Source of the DNA: Hyphomicrobium sp.
Lineage (GTDB): Bacteria; Pseudomonadota; Alphaproteobacteria; Rhizobiales; Hyphomicrobiaceae
Assembly (NCBI GenBank): GCA_025458125.1
Contig: JALOTA010000007.1
Coordinates: 1-56,313, forward strand
Reading direction: 5' to 3'
Length of the DNA stretch: 56,313 nt
In this document: positions 1 to 8,355 of the stretch, one piece after another
How the letters are laid out: the number at the start of each line of letters is the position of its first letter
Position numbering within the stretch: the stretch's first letter is position 1
Program-made: the position numbers and the translations under genes
The notes under the pieces: model-generated
Told to the model about the DNA's origin: nothing
The model's database searches: none
Seen by the model: only the letters and a program-made list of their open reading frames with translations

Positions 1-473
1 TCGGCGCCGAAGCGCAGCAGACCGCCCGTTTCGTCGCCCGTCACCTGGTTGCTGTAGGACAGGAACGGCGTAACCCATCCAAGCCGGTAAGCCGCATAGC
101 CGCCCAGCACGATACCGCCGTCGACGTCTCCAAGGCCGTTCAAACGATCCGCATCATTTTCGTCGCGATCGAAGCGCCAGCCCGTCAACGGTCCAGCTTC
201 GAAGTTTCCATAGTTGATCACGCGGAAGCGAATGTCTTCGGGGCCGCGAAACTGAATGAAGCCGAACGAGTTGTCTCCCGCGGGCGCAACCAGCGGCACG
301 CCGAAAACCTCGTACTCGTTCGAGCCCTCATATTTCGGCGTGACGAGCACCATCCCACCGGCCTGAAGGTCGAGCGGCCCGCTGCCGAAAAGGTCGGTCG
401 CTCCGGCGGGCGACGACGCCATCAAACCGAAAGCGGCTGCGGCATAGACAAGACGCGGCTGGATGAATTTCAT
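1..473 (-). CDS. MipA/OmpV-family outer membrane protein (N-terminal part; cut by left edge)
   Basis: Partial frame running off the left edge; 157 codons are visible from the ATG at 473. The N-terminus is a signal peptide (basic start, hydrophobic run, cleavage near SSPAGA). The mature part opens with VTPKYEGSNEYEVFGVPLV, the typical first strand of MipA/OmpV beta-barrels, followed by a stretch starting DIRFRVINYG and then VLGGYAAYRLGWVTPFLSYS, alternating-residue beta strands. Members are outer-membrane beta-barrels; E. coli MipA scaffolds MltA and PBP1b, but most family members have no assigned role. The family assignment rests on the opening motif and barrel pattern; the C-terminal aromatic residue cannot be checked because the gene is truncated by the window. 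Confidence 0.75.
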   Translation of the reverse strand, partial: MKFIQPRLVYAAAAFGLMASSPAGATDLFGSGPLDLQAGGMVLVTPKYEGSNEYEVFGVPLVAPAGDNSFGFIQFRGPEDIRFRVINYGNFEAGPLTGWRFDRDENDADRLNGLGDVDGGIVLGGYAAYRLGWVTPFLSYSNQVTGDETGGLLRFGA

Positions 474-636
474 TGTTGGCGCAACTCTCATCGTGCGGCC
501 GGCCGCAAATCTGCAGCCGACTCGACCCCACCTAACCCCTTTTATTATCCCAAATGCTTGCGGCTGGTTTACTTTTCGGCCGCGAGACTGGCCGCAGCCG
601 GGGCAGTGTGACCCACAAGTAACACCTTCACGGCGT

Positions 637-1884
637 TCAGCCCCGATTTCGCTTGCCCAGCGTCCGCAACCTCAGCGCGTTCAATTTAATGAAGCCCTGT
701 GCATCTTTCTGGTCGTAGGCACCCTTGTCGTCTTCGAAGGTGACGAGCGTCGGCGAGTACAGCGATTTTTCGCTCTTGCGGCCCGTGACGATGACGTTCC
801 CCTTGTACAGGTCGAGCGTAACCTCGCCTTCGACGTGCTCCTGCGATTTGTCGATCGCCGCCTGAAGCATCTCGCGCTCCGGCGAAAACCAGAAACCGTT
901 ATAAATCAGCTCAGCATAACGCGGCATCAGATCGTCTTTCAGATGAGCCGCCCCGCGGTCCAGCGTCAGGCTTTCGATGGCCCGATGCGCAGCCAGAAGG
1001 ATGGTGCCGCCGGGGGTCTCGTAGACACCCCGCGACTTCATCCCGACGAACCTGTTCTCCACCAGATCGATCCGCCCGATTCCATTATCTCGGCCGAGAT
1101 CGTTTAGCGCTTTCAACAACGTCGCCGGTGAAAGAGCCTTACCGTCAAGGGAGACGGCATCACCCTTCTTGAAACCGATCCGGATGGTCGTGACATTGTC
1201 GGGTGCAGACATCGGAGAAATGGTGCGCTGATAAACGATCTCCGGCGGCTTCGTGTCGGGATCCTCGAGCACTTTTCCTTCCGAGGACGAGTGCAGCAGA
1301 TTGGCGTCGACGGAGAAGGGCGCCTCTCCTTCCTTGTCTTTCGCAACCGGAATCTGGTGGGCGCGAGCGAACTCTAATAACTCGTCGCGGCCCTTGAACG
1401 ACCACTCGCGCCACGGTGCGATGATCTTGATCCCGGGCTCCAGAGCGTAATATCCGAGCTCGAACCGGACCTGATCGTTGCCCTTGCCGGTGGCGCCATG
1501 GCAGACAGCATCCGCGCCCATCTTGCGGGCGATCTCGATCTGTTTCTTAGCGATCAGCGGGCGCGCGATCGACGTTCCGAGCAGATAGACCCCTTCATAG
1601 AGCGCGTTGGCCCGGAACATCGGGAAGACGTAGTCGCGCACGAACTCTTCGCGGAGATCCTCGATGAAGATGTTGTCGGGCTTAATGCCCAGCATCAGCG
1701 CCTTTGCGCGTGCCGGCTCCAGTTCTTCGCCCTGCCCGAGATCGGCGGTGAACGTGATGACCTCGCAGCCATAAACTTCCTGCAGCCATTTCAGAATGAT
1801 CGAGGTGTCGAGACCGCCAGAATAGGCCAGAACCACCTTCTTGATACCCGATGCCGTGCCTGGGGAGCCTGCCGTTGCGGCCAT
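637..1884 (-). CDS. argG: Argininosuccinate synthase
   Basis: Cytosolic enzyme that joins citrulline and aspartate at the expense of ATP to give argininosuccinate, the penultimate step of arginine synthesis. The 415-residue length fits the family. The N-terminal PP-loop [17 protein letters not shown] (about residues 18-34) binds ATP. Further family blocks are [44 protein letters not shown] and the C-terminal [18 protein letters not shown]. Transcribed alone, with its 5' end facing the secreted Pro/Ala-rich gene. argB lies 46 kb away in the same window, so arginine genes are dispersed. The ATG at 1884 adds about 15 residues before the conserved core; a later start cannot be excluded. Confidence 0.98.
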   Translation of the reverse strand: MAATAGSPGTASGIKKVVLAYSGGLDTSIILKWLQEVYGCEVITFTADLGQGEELEPARAKALMLGIKPDNIFIEDLREEFVRDYVFPMFRANALYEGVYLLGTSIARPLIAKKQIEIARKMGADAVCHGATGKGNDQVRFELGYYALEPGIKIIAPWREWSFKGRDELLEFARAHQIPVAKDKEGEAPFSVDANLLHSSSEGKVLEDPDTKPPEIVYQRTISPMSAPDNVTTIRIGFKKGDAVSLDGKALSPATLLKALNDLGRDNGIGRIDLVENRFVGMKSRGVYETPGGTILLAAHRAIESLTLDRGAAHLKDDLMPRYAELIYNGFWFSPEREMLQAAIDKSQEHVEGEVTLDLYKGNVIVTGRKSEKSLYSPTLVTFEDDKGAYDQKDAQGFIKLNALRLRTLGKRNRG

Positions 1885-2143
1885 CTTCTTGTCCTGTCGG
1901 TGAAATGAGGAGAAGGGTTGGAAAGCGCGCGCACTATAGGCGGCGGCAGTGACACATCAAGCCGACGCAGCCACCTGCCGGAACATTTTTTGCGGCGCAA
2001 TAAACTGTGTCGCCGCGGCCATGCTCGATGGAATTCCCGCCTCGCGGGCACTTGCCATGAGGAAAACGCCGCTTTGCCCCGCTTTTGACCCCGAGTCTTG
2101 GGTTATGTGTCGCAGCAACAAAACGAACGGTTGTGGGGGAACC

Positions 2144-3202
2144 ATGGGGATCGGCGCAGAAAAGTCGGCGATGTTCGCTCCAAAAGCGTTGCGAAAGTTG
2201 GTCGTGTTCGCGGCCCTCGCCGCCGCGATCTCTCTGCAGACCAATACCGCAATGGCGCAGATTCCGGGCTTCATCCCTGACGAGCCGGCACCGGCGAAAA
2301 CGACCGCCAAGCCTGTTACGGTGGCCGACGAAAAGAAAGCCGCTGCGCAACCGACGGGTTCTGCTGCGGAGGATTTGCCGTGGCTCGCGACGACGACACC
2401 CGGCGAAGCCGCGCCCGCATCCGGTGCAACAAAGCCCTCTCCGTCTCAACAGCCAGCGGCCGCGGCTAAAGCGCCACCTGCGAAACCTGGCGACCCCAAG
2501 ACCGCCGCCGCGACGCCGAAGTGTGAAGAGCAGCAGGAAAACAGCTGCCGGGCCATGAAGTCTTGCGCCTGGGTGGCTGCGATGCCGACGGCCGACGGAA
2601 AGACCACACCAGCACGCTGCGCGGAGCGAAAGGTCTTCGCCACTGAAAGCGACAAGAAACCGAAAGCCGCTGCCACCAAGCCGAAGCCAAAGCCCGAGAG
2701 GGCCGCAACGGCCGCACCAGCGGCTCCGGCGGCCACGCCCGAACCGGCCAACCTGCAATCCGAAACGAAACCGGCGGCGAAACCCGAAACTGCCGGTGTA
2801 GAACCGGCAACCACTCCAGCAGCAGCGCCCCCGCCACCAGTTCAGGCCCAGGTCAAGGAGCAAACCGCAACCAATCCCGTCGCGGACGTGGCTCCTGCTG
2901 CCGCAGTGCCCGTGCCCGATGCCGCGCCTGCCGTTGCAAAGGAAGCGGCGGCCCCGTCCGCACCTGTGCAGGCCCCGGCAGCGACGGCCGCCGCGCCGCC
3001 CACGATGCTCCCGCGCGGACCGATCCCGTTCCTGCCGCCGGCCGCGTCGACGCCGGACGCCCCGAACGCTCAACCACGATCGGAAGCTGCCCCTTCGCCA
3101 TCGACCGGTGCGACGTCCGTTGCGAGCGGCACGGACGAACAGTCGCCGCCCACAGAAAGCGGAAACTCAATCAGCATTCCTGGCTTGGTGATCTCGGACT
3201 GA
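2144..3202 (+). CDS. Secreted Pro/Ala-rich protein with a small Cys-rich module
   Basis: Function not recognised; 352 residues. The ATG at 2144 is preceded by a GGGGGA ribosome site, and the frame opens with a clear signal peptide (LRKLVVFAALAAAISL, cleavage near NTAMA). The mature chain is low-complexity, dominated by Ala, Pro, Lys and Thr, and ends in a Pro-rich tail. Embedded in it at about residues 125-165 is a compact Cys module with the pattern C-x6-C-x5-C-x16-C, including SCRAMKSCAWVAA and then PARCAER. I recall similar Cys/Trp modules in Rhizobiales secreted proteins of unknown role. Likely periplasmic or cell-wall-spanning. It converges on the next gene with only 4 bases between stops. 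Confidence 0.7.
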   Translation: MGIGAEKSAMFAPKALRKLVVFAALAAAISLQTNTAMAQIPGFIPDEPAPAKTTAKPVTVADEKKAAAQPTGSAAEDLPWLATTTPGEAAPASGATKPSPSQQPAAAAKAPPAKPGDPKTAAATPKCEEQQENSCRAMKSCAWVAAMPTADGKTTPARCAERKVFATESDKKPKAAATKPKPKPERAATAAPAAPAATPEPANLQSETKPAAKPETAGVEPATTPAAAPPPPVQAQVKEQTATNPVADVAPAAAVPVPDAAPAVAKEAAAPSAPVQAPAATAAAPPTMLPRGPIPFLPPAASTPDAPNAQPRSEAAPSPSTGATSVASGTDEQSPPTESGNSISIPGLVISD

Positions 3203-3206
3203 CCGG

Positions 3207-3827
3207 TTACGCGGCGTGATCGACCCACGGCCACAGCATGACAGAGGCCGGCGCCGCCGCGAGCAGGGTTTTCAGAACCGGCGACGGCGCGCTCCAGACC
3301 TGAACCGCGAAGCCACTCCCAGAGTGCGCAAACGGATAGACCGGCTTCGCGGCCTGGACGGTCTTTGACGCGGCGTCGAAGAGGGCGGCGTTGGCTTCTG
3401 CGAGAGGCCACGCAACGCTTTCCGGGATACCCGACTGGATCATCCCGTAGGCCCAGGGCCATGTGATCGGTACCGCCGACTGCGGCACCCAGGCCCACCA
3501 CGCGAACGGTGACGGCGCCGGCTTGAACCAGATGCGGGTGCTCGACTGCACGGCCTCCATCCAGACGGAGACCGGATCGGCCCGCTGCGGACGGTCTTGG
3601 TCGGTCGAGAACAGCGTCGAATGGGGCCGCTTCGGCGCCCCGGACCATTCCCAGGTTTCTTCACGCACCGCAGGGGCCGGCATCATGGCTCCGGCGAGTT
3701 GCGCCATGATACCAAGCGACCGAGCTTGCGCTTCGAACGCGGCGTTGATCGCGGCCTTCGTGTAGCTGAAGGCTGCGTCCATGCCGCGCTTGGCGATTTC
3801 AACCTGCTGTTCGGCGACACTTGTCAT
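3207..3827 (-). CDS. Trp/Pro-rich hypothetical protein, possibly phasin-like
   Basis: Not recognised. The frame from ATG 3827 gives 206 residues; an upstream ATG at 3989 would add 54 residues that look non-coding, and a GGGG ribosome site supports 3827. Residues 1-50 are an amphipathic helix rich in Ala and Gln (MTSVAEQQVEIAKRGMDAAF...), reminiscent of phasin-type surface-binding helices. The centre and C-terminus are rich in Trp and Pro (FAWWAWVPQS, ITWPWAYGM, MLWPWVDHAA), unusual for a soluble protein and suggesting binding to a lipid or polymer surface. No signal peptide. The phasin link is only an inference from helix character. Confidence 0.55.
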   Translation of the reverse strand: MTSVAEQQVEIAKRGMDAAFSYTKAAINAAFEAQARSLGIMAQLAGAMMPAPAVREETWEWSGAPKRPHSTLFSTDQDRPQRADPVSVWMEAVQSSTRIWFKPAPSPFAWWAWVPQSAVPITWPWAYGMIQSGIPESVAWPLAEANAALFDAASKTVQAAKPVYPFAHSGSGFAVQVWSAPSPVLKTLLAAAPASVMLWPWVDHAA

Positions 3828-3960
3828 GGGAACCCCACGCGCTTGGACAGCGCCATTGTGCAGCGCACAATCTACTGTGGAAGGGACCGCAGAGCAATCC
3901 GCATTTCGTCCAAAGAAAAATAACCCATTAAAATTTCGAGCGTTTTTAGAGGCGCACCGA

Positions 3961-4362
3961 TCAGGGTTGCGGCCTCGGCCCACCGGCAACCAGCCGGTAC
4001 ACGAAGCCGCCCGCTGCCCCGGCGGTGAAGAGAGCGACGGCGGGATAGGCGGATGCCTGGCCGCCAGCCCAACCGATCACCGTCACGAACGCCGCCAGTC
4101 CCACGAGTCCACCCCCGGCCATGAAGTAAGCCCAGTGGCGTATGGCAAGGCGCTCACTGAGGACGATGCCGGCCAGCGCGAAGGGCGCCGCAAAGCAGGC
4201 CGTCTGCGCCGCCGCCATCATCACCAAAAGACCGCTCGCGGCGGTTCCGTCGCGCGATGCGAAGACCGTCCCGGCATCGACGACGAGCATCACCTGTGTA
4301 ATCCCCGCAACCAATGAGGCCGCCACGTACCCGGCCAGGATGCGAAAAATCCGCCAAGCCAT
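3961..4362 (-). CDS. Small four-helix membrane protein, paralogue of its upstream neighbour
   Basis: Function unknown; 133 residues with four predicted transmembrane segments (about residues 8-28, 43-65, 75-97, 103-126). The third helix region HWAYFMAGGGLVGLAAF and the C-terminal AGAAGGFVYRLVAGG match, position for position, SWLYYMVGGGVSLGLLP and AGFAGGLVYWVIAGR in the protein encoded just upstream (4413-4841). The two genes are co-directional, 50 bases apart and of similar size, so they look like a tandem duplication that diverged. Both lie downstream of rlmN on the same strand. Confidence 0.65.
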   Translation of the reverse strand: MAWRIFRILAGYVAASLVAGITQVMLVVDAGTVFASRDGTAASGLLVMMAAAQTACFAAPFALAGIVLSERLAIRHWAYFMAGGGLVGLAAFVTVIGWAGGQASAYPAVALFTAGAAGGFVYRLVAGGPRPQP

Positions 4363-4412
4363 TCACGAGGTCCTCTGCGCGGAGGCGAACGAGAAACGCA
4401 CCGGACCGGCGC

Positions 4413-4841
4413 TCAAGCGGTCCGCCCGGCGATCACCCAGTAGACCAGCCCGCCGGCAAAACCTGCCGTTGCCAGAACCTGCCACAGCGCCGCGGGGGGC
4501 ATCGAGGCGAGGTCGGGCATTTGCGACTGGGCCAGCAGCGGTAACAGCCCGAGCGAAACGCCGCCACCCACCATGTAGTAGAGCCACGAACGAATGCGCG
4601 CGACTTCCCCGACGATGACAACAATGAGCGCGGGAACCAGCGTCAGGGCCGCGATCAGCGCGCCGCCCTGGATCGCGATATCCCAATAGGCCGCGACCGT
4701 TTCCGCCCCGCCCTCCTTGCCCGCCATCGCCACGGTGATCTTCTGCAGCCCCAGGAACACCGCGACGACGGCCGCGGTACCCGCCCCAAGCAGCAAAGCG
4801 ATCGGCACAAGAATAAGCCGTCCGATTGTGCGCAGGATCAT
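4413..4841 (-). CDS. Small four-helix membrane protein (tandem paralogue)
   Basis: Function unknown; 142 residues, four predicted transmembrane helices (about residues 6-28, 52-77, 84-104, 118-138). It shares the R-x-W-x-Y-x-M-x-GGG motif and the AG-x-AGG-x-VY-x-x-AG C-terminus with the following gene (3961-4362). It starts 6 bases after the rlmN stop, so rlmN and both membrane proteins probably form one transcript. No catalytic or ligand-binding motif is visible. Confidence 0.65.
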   Translation of the reverse strand: MILRTIGRLILVPIALLLGAGTAAVVAVFLGLQKITVAMAGKEGGAETVAAYWDIAIQGGALIAALTLVPALIVVIVGEVARIRSWLYYMVGGGVSLGLLPLLAQSQMPDLASMPPAALWQVLATAGFAGGLVYWVIAGRTA

Positions 4842-4847
4842 TCGCGG

Positions 4848-6068
4848 TCAAGCTCCGCCAGTGTCAGCGACCGGACCCGGCCGCTCGCTCGCTCGCTGCC
4901 GCTGGCTCTCCGACTTCAGCTGGCCGCAGGCGGCAAGAATGTCACGGCCGCGCGGAGTGCGTACCGGGCTCGCGTAGCCGGCCTTGTTCACGACTTCGGC
5001 GAATTTCTCGATCTGCGCCCATTCGGAGCACTCGTATTGCGTGCCCGGCCAGGGATTGAACGGAATGAGATTGATCTTGGCCGGGATGCCGGCAAGCAGG
5101 CGCACCAGTTCCCGCGCATCAGCAAGGCTGTCGTTGACACCTTTCAGCATGACGTACTCGAACGTGATACGGCGCGGATTGGACACTCCCGGATAGTTCC
5201 GGCAGGCTTCCAGCAACTCCGCGATGGGATACTTGCGGTTCAACGGCACCAGCGTGTCGCGCAACTCGTCGCGCACTGCGTGCAGCGAGATGGCGAGCAT
5301 CGTGCCCGCCTCTTCTCCCCAACGGCCGATTTCCGGAACGACGCCCGATGTCGAGAGCGTGATGCGCCGCTTCGACATGGAAAGACCTTCGCCGTCGGAG
5401 GCCACGTCCATCGCATCGCGCACGTTATCGAAATTGTAGAGCGGCTCGCCCATTCCCATGAGCACGATGTTGGTGATTTTCCGTTCGCCCGTGGGAAGTA
5501 GCCCGCCGTCATTCGGAGCCGCCGCGCCGGGCCAGTCGCCGATCCGGTCCTTGGCCAGTAAGATCTGCCCGACGATCTCTTCGACTTCGAGATTGCGAAC
5601 CAGCTTCTGAGTGCCCGTATGACAGAAGGTGCAGGTCAGGGTGCAGCCCACCTGGGATGAGATGCACAGCGTCCCGCGATCCTCCTCGGGGATATAGACA
5701 CACTCGATTTCCGGAGCTTTGACCTCGTGTCCGCGCTTGGGCAGCCGCAGCAGCCACTTGCGCGTGCCGTCGATGGAAACCTGTTCGGCGACGATCTCCG
5801 GCCGATCGAGAGTGTAGAGTTCCGCCAGCCGGGATCTCAGGTCTTTGGAGACATCGGTCATCGCATCGAACGAAGTCACGCCGGAGATGTAAATCCATTT
5901 CCAAAGCTGCGTTTCACGCATGCGCAGTTGCTTGGCCGGAACGCCCGCCGCGCTCAGCGCATCGGCGAGCCGCGCCCGCGTCAGACCGGCCAGCGTCGGC
6001 TTGCCCGCAGCCATGACAGGGGGCTCGAAATCGGGGCTTGCGGCGCGCGTTGGAATGACGGCGACCAT
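4848..6068 (-). CDS. rlmN: 23S rRNA/tRNA (adenine-C2)-methyltransferase RlmN
   Basis: Radical-SAM enzyme that methylates C2 of A2503 in 23S rRNA and, in characterised homologues, A37 of some tRNAs. The 406-residue product has an N-terminal accessory domain ([11 protein letters not shown]), then the [4Fe-4S]-binding C-x3-C-x2-C motif in [12 protein letters not shown] (near residue 145). [12 protein letters not shown] follows, with [13 protein letters not shown] and [19 protein letters not shown] further on, and [16 protein letters not shown] near the C-terminus. The last C-terminal Cys lies in [11 protein letters not shown] and corresponds to the methyl-accepting catalytic cysteine region. First gene of a probable transcript with the two small membrane proteins. 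Confidence 0.97.
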   Translation of the reverse strand: MVAVIPTRAASPDFEPPVMAAGKPTLAGLTRARLADALSAAGVPAKQLRMRETQLWKWIYISGVTSFDAMTDVSKDLRSRLAELYTLDRPEIVAEQVSIDGTRKWLLRLPKRGHEVKAPEIECVYIPEEDRGTLCISSQVGCTLTCTFCHTGTQKLVRNLEVEEIVGQILLAKDRIGDWPGAAAPNDGGLLPTGERKITNIVLMGMGEPLYNFDNVRDAMDVASDGEGLSMSKRRITLSTSGVVPEIGRWGEEAGTMLAISLHAVRDELRDTLVPLNRKYPIAELLEACRNYPGVSNPRRITFEYVMLKGVNDSLADARELVRLLAGIPAKINLIPFNPWPGTQYECSEWAQIEKFAEVVNKAGYASPVRTPRGRDILAACGQLKSESQRQRASERPGPVADTGGA

Positions 6069-6315
6069 CGGGGCGTAATCCTGAAAATCACTGGGAGACT
6101 TCGCCCGGTCTTCCTATCCGCTTTCAACGGCTTAGGGAAGTGCGGGGCGCGCCGGCTGGCCGCCCCATCCCAGGGCCGGGTTCTGACGCATGCGTGATCG
6201 AGCGTGAACGACTGTTCTTGACCCGCATCAAAGGCTTAGGAGCGGGATCTGTCAGGGTGCGCGTCATCAACGAACCATCGGCGGGGGCCGAACCCCGCCC
6301 ACTTGGAGGAGACGC

Positions 6316-7077
6316 ATGAACGAGTTCGTCAGAGACTTCGCCGTGACCGCGGAGCCGTGGTCCATAGAGGAGTTCGAGGCGCAGATGCGGGCCGTCGGTC
6401 CCGAGCGCTATCACGACCTCCACCCGTTCCATAAGATGCTGCACGGCGGCAAGCTGACCAAACCCCAGGTCGCCGCTTGGGCTCTGAACCGCTACTGCTA
6501 CCAGGAGGCCATTCCGCGCAAGGATGCAGCTTTCATGAGCCGCGTTCACGACCGCGACCTCCGCCGCGAATGGATCCACCGCATCCAGGATCACGACGGC
6601 ACGCCGCCGGAAGAAGAAGGCGGCATCGAACGCTGGCTGATCCTTACCGATTGCCTGGGCTTCGACCGCGCCTATGTCACCAGCATGCAGGGCGCTCTGC
6701 CGGCAACCCGCTTCGCCGTCGAAGCTTATGTCCGGTTCGTCGTCGAGCAGCCCCTCGTCGTCGCCGCGGCTTCCTCGCTCACGGAGTTGTTCGCACCCTC
6801 GATTCACCGCGAGCGCATCGCGGGAATGCTGGCAAACTATGACTTCGTGAACGACCGCGTGATGGCTTATTTCAAGCGCCGGCTCTCCCAGGCGCCGCGC
6901 GATGCCAACTTCACATTCGAATTCGTGAAGCAGAACGCCCGCACCCGTGCGGAGCAGGAGGCCTGCGTCGACGCGATACGGTTCAAATGCAACGTGCTCT
7001 GGGCGCAGCTCGACGCATTGCAGCACGCCTACGTCGAGGGGCACGTTCCACCAGGAGCGTGGCGCCCGGAGGCATAA
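6316..7077 (+). CDS. pqqC: Pyrroloquinoline-quinone synthase PqqC (solitary)
   Basis: PqqC is a cofactorless oxidase that catalyses the final ring closure and eight-electron oxidation forming PQQ. The 253-residue length matches. Family blocks are visible: ERYHDLHPFHKMLHGGKL near residue 34, WALNRYCYQEAIPRKDA near 55, IQDHDGTPPEEEGGIERWL, and the C-terminal CNVLWAQLDALQHAYVEG. A GGAGGAG ribosome site precedes the ATG. The gene stands alone: no pqqA-like short frame, pqqB, pqqD or pqqE occurs nearby, and a strong terminator follows 13 bases after the stop. The other pqq genes are presumably elsewhere, or this is a divergent PqqC-like oxidase. Confidence 0.93.
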   Translation: MNEFVRDFAVTAEPWSIEEFEAQMRAVGPERYHDLHPFHKMLHGGKLTKPQVAAWALNRYCYQEAIPRKDAAFMSRVHDRDLRREWIHRIQDHDGTPPEEEGGIERWLILTDCLGFDRAYVTSMQGALPATRFAVEAYVRFVVEQPLVVAAASSLTELFAPSIHRERIAGMLANYDFVNDRVMAYFKRRLSQAPRDANFTFEFVKQNARTRAEQEACVDAIRFKCNVLWAQLDALQHAYVEGHVPPGAWRPEA

Positions 7078-7090
7078 TCGCGCATACCGG

Positions 7091-7120
7091 AAGGGGCCCC
7101 TCGGGCCCCTTCTTCGTCTT
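7091..7120 (+). terminator. Rho-independent terminator of pqqC
   Basis: Perfect 9-bp inverted repeat AAGGGGCCC / GGGCCCCTT (7091-7099 and 7103-7111) with a CTC loop, followed by a T-rich stretch, TCTTCGTCTTT. It lies 13 bases after the pqqC stop. Confidence 0.85.
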
Positions 7121-7165
7121 TCCCGCCCTGCCCGCGGCTGCCGGCCGGACCTCAGCTTAGAAGGC

Positions 7166-7194
7166 TTGCAATCGGAGGGCGCAGCGGCTATGCC
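7166..7194 (+). promoter_or_regulatory. Probable sigma-70 promoter of tRNA-Thr
   Basis: TTGCAA at 7166-7171 and TATGCC at 7189-7194 are separated by 17 bases, and the tRNA starts 22 bases after the -10 box. Prediction from consensus and spacing only. Confidence 0.55.
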
Positions 7195-7216
7195 CTGCGG
7201 CCTGATCAATCGGTTT

Positions 7217-7292
7217 GCCGCCTTAGCTCAGCCGGTAGAGCACGTCATTCGTAATGACGGGGTCGCGTGTTCGAGTCACGCAGGCGGCACCA
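7217..7292 (+). tRNA. tRNA-Thr (anticodon CGT)
   Basis: Complete cloverleaf of 76 nt. Acceptor stem GCCGCCT pairs with AGGCGGC; the anticodon stem CGTCA/TGACG encloses the loop TTCGTAA with anticodon CGT; the T-arm is GCGTG-TTCGAGT-CACGC. The discriminator is A and CCA is encoded (7290-7292). It reads ACG codons. Confidence 0.97.
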
Positions 7293-7484
7293 GATCAAAG
7301 GGCAAAAGGCTCGTGGTCAAAAGACTCGAACCAGCCCCGGCCCTCGCTGCAAAATTGGCTCGACGGATACCAGCACACCGGGCCGCACCTTAGTCGCCAT
7401 TTCGGCGACGAGTGGGTCAGGCCAAGCGCGAGAGGCCTGCACGTCGCCGCGCATAGGCCACGACGGCGCCGCCACTGAGCCGCG

Positions 7485-7886
7485 TCACTTTTCGATGGCC
7501 GCCGTGACCTCTTCGATGGACAGTGAACCGCTGCCGTCCTTGTCGGCGGACTTGAAGTCCACCAACTTCTCCGCGACAGCCTCTTCCACGCTGATCTTTC
7601 CATCCGCGTTGGTGTCGCCATCGGAAAACTCGCTGCCCGCGGCCTCTTCGCCCGCTTCCGCCTTGTCGACGAACCCGTCCTGATTGGTATCCGCGTCCCG
7701 GAAGTCGACGATCACATCCTCCAGGATCTCGGCGGTATCGATGGCGCCGTTGGCGTTCGTGTCGGTGGCCACGAACACGAACTCGATATCCTGCTTCGAA
7801 GGCGCAGCCTCTTCCGCAGTGGCGGGGCGGCTCGCGAATGCAGCCAAGCCGGCGGCCGCAAGAATTGCAAAGGTGTTTCTGATCAC
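7485..7886 (-). CDS. Secreted EF-hand calcium-binding protein
   Basis: Small exported protein (133 residues) with four EF-hand loops: DTNANGAIDTAE, DTNQDGFVDKAE, DTNADGKISVEE and DKDGSGSLSIEE. Each has Asp at loop position 1, Asp/Asn/Ser at 3 and 5, and Glu at 12, so all four should bind calcium. The start chosen is GTG at 7886 because it has a CGAGG ribosome site and is followed by a signal peptide (VIRNTFAILAAAGLAAFA, cleavage near RPATA); the ATG at 7922 would place 12 polar residues before it. The role is probably calcium-dependent periplasmic or surface binding; partners are unknown. Neighbouring secreted small proteins lie on the same strand. Confidence 0.85.
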   Translation of the reverse strand: MIRNTFAILAAAGLAAFASRPATAEEAAPSKQDIEFVFVATDTNANGAIDTAEILEDVIVDFRDADTNQDGFVDKAEAGEEAAGSEFSDGDTNADGKISVEEAVAEKLVDFKSADKDGSGSLSIEEVTAAIEK

Positions 7887-7903
7887 GTTCGACCTCGAGG
7901 TTC

Positions 7904-8245
7904 TCAGCGGCGGTTCATGCATTCGTTGTAGGCGCGGACGTAGAGCGCGTTGTAATCGCGCGTTTCGTTCGCTCCGCCGGCAAGCGCACCGACGCCCGTA
8001 CCGATAAGGGCGCCTGTCCCTGCACCCTTCTTGCCCTTGGCAAGTCCGCCGATCAAAGCGCCGCCCAGGGCTCCGGTCAGAGCGCCGCCGACGGCTTTGC
8101 CCCGAGAGTTTTTCTCCGCGTAGTTTCGCGCATACCCGTCACAGATGGCGGATTGGCTCTGTGCGGCGGCCGGCAGTGGGCTCAACATAACGGCGGCGGT
8201 AAACGCCAGCACTTTCATTGACCTAAGCGAAGACAGTGAGGACAC
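7904..8245 (-). CDS. Glycine-zipper membrane-associated protein
   Basis: 113 residues. The GTG at 8245 has an AGGAG ribosome site 6 bases upstream; an internal ATG at 8218 is possible. A signal peptide (VLAFTAAVMLSPLPAAA) leads into a mature chain with a glycine-zipper block: GGALTGALGGALIGGLAKG and, after KKG, TGALIGTGVGALAGG. This is the repeated G-x3-G pattern of the Gly-zipper families that insert in or coat membranes. Two Cys flank the zipper (ICDGY and NECMNRR). It ends 18 bases before the EF-hand gene start, so the two are probably co-transcribed. Confidence 0.75.
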   Translation of the reverse strand: MSSLSSLRSMKVLAFTAAVMLSPLPAAAQSQSAICDGYARNYAEKNSRGKAVGGALTGALGGALIGGLAKGKKGAGTGALIGTGVGALAGGANETRDYNALYVRAYNECMNRR

Positions 8246-8355
8246 GGAATGCTCCTATCGAATTTCGCGCGCCTGATTTCAATCAGCCGGAATGATCAGA
8301 CGCAAGAGTTATTTCCGCTTCGCGCGCCGAAAGCCCGCACCGGCCGAAGTCAGCG

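Noticed and set aside
1934..3073. Long minus-strand open frame of 379 codons opposite the Pro/Ala-rich secreted gene
   Set aside because: Arg/Gly-rich composition, no motif, and it is the antisense of a GC-biased gene with a signal peptide and ribosome site.
6124..7209. Minus-strand frame of 361 codons opposite pqqC
   Set aside because: pqqC on the plus strand has full family motifs; the antisense frame has none.
7392..7408. Hairpin GTCGCC-ATTTC-GGCGAC downstream of tRNA-Thr
   Set aside because: Short stem without a T-run; could not be tied to termination of either flanking gene.
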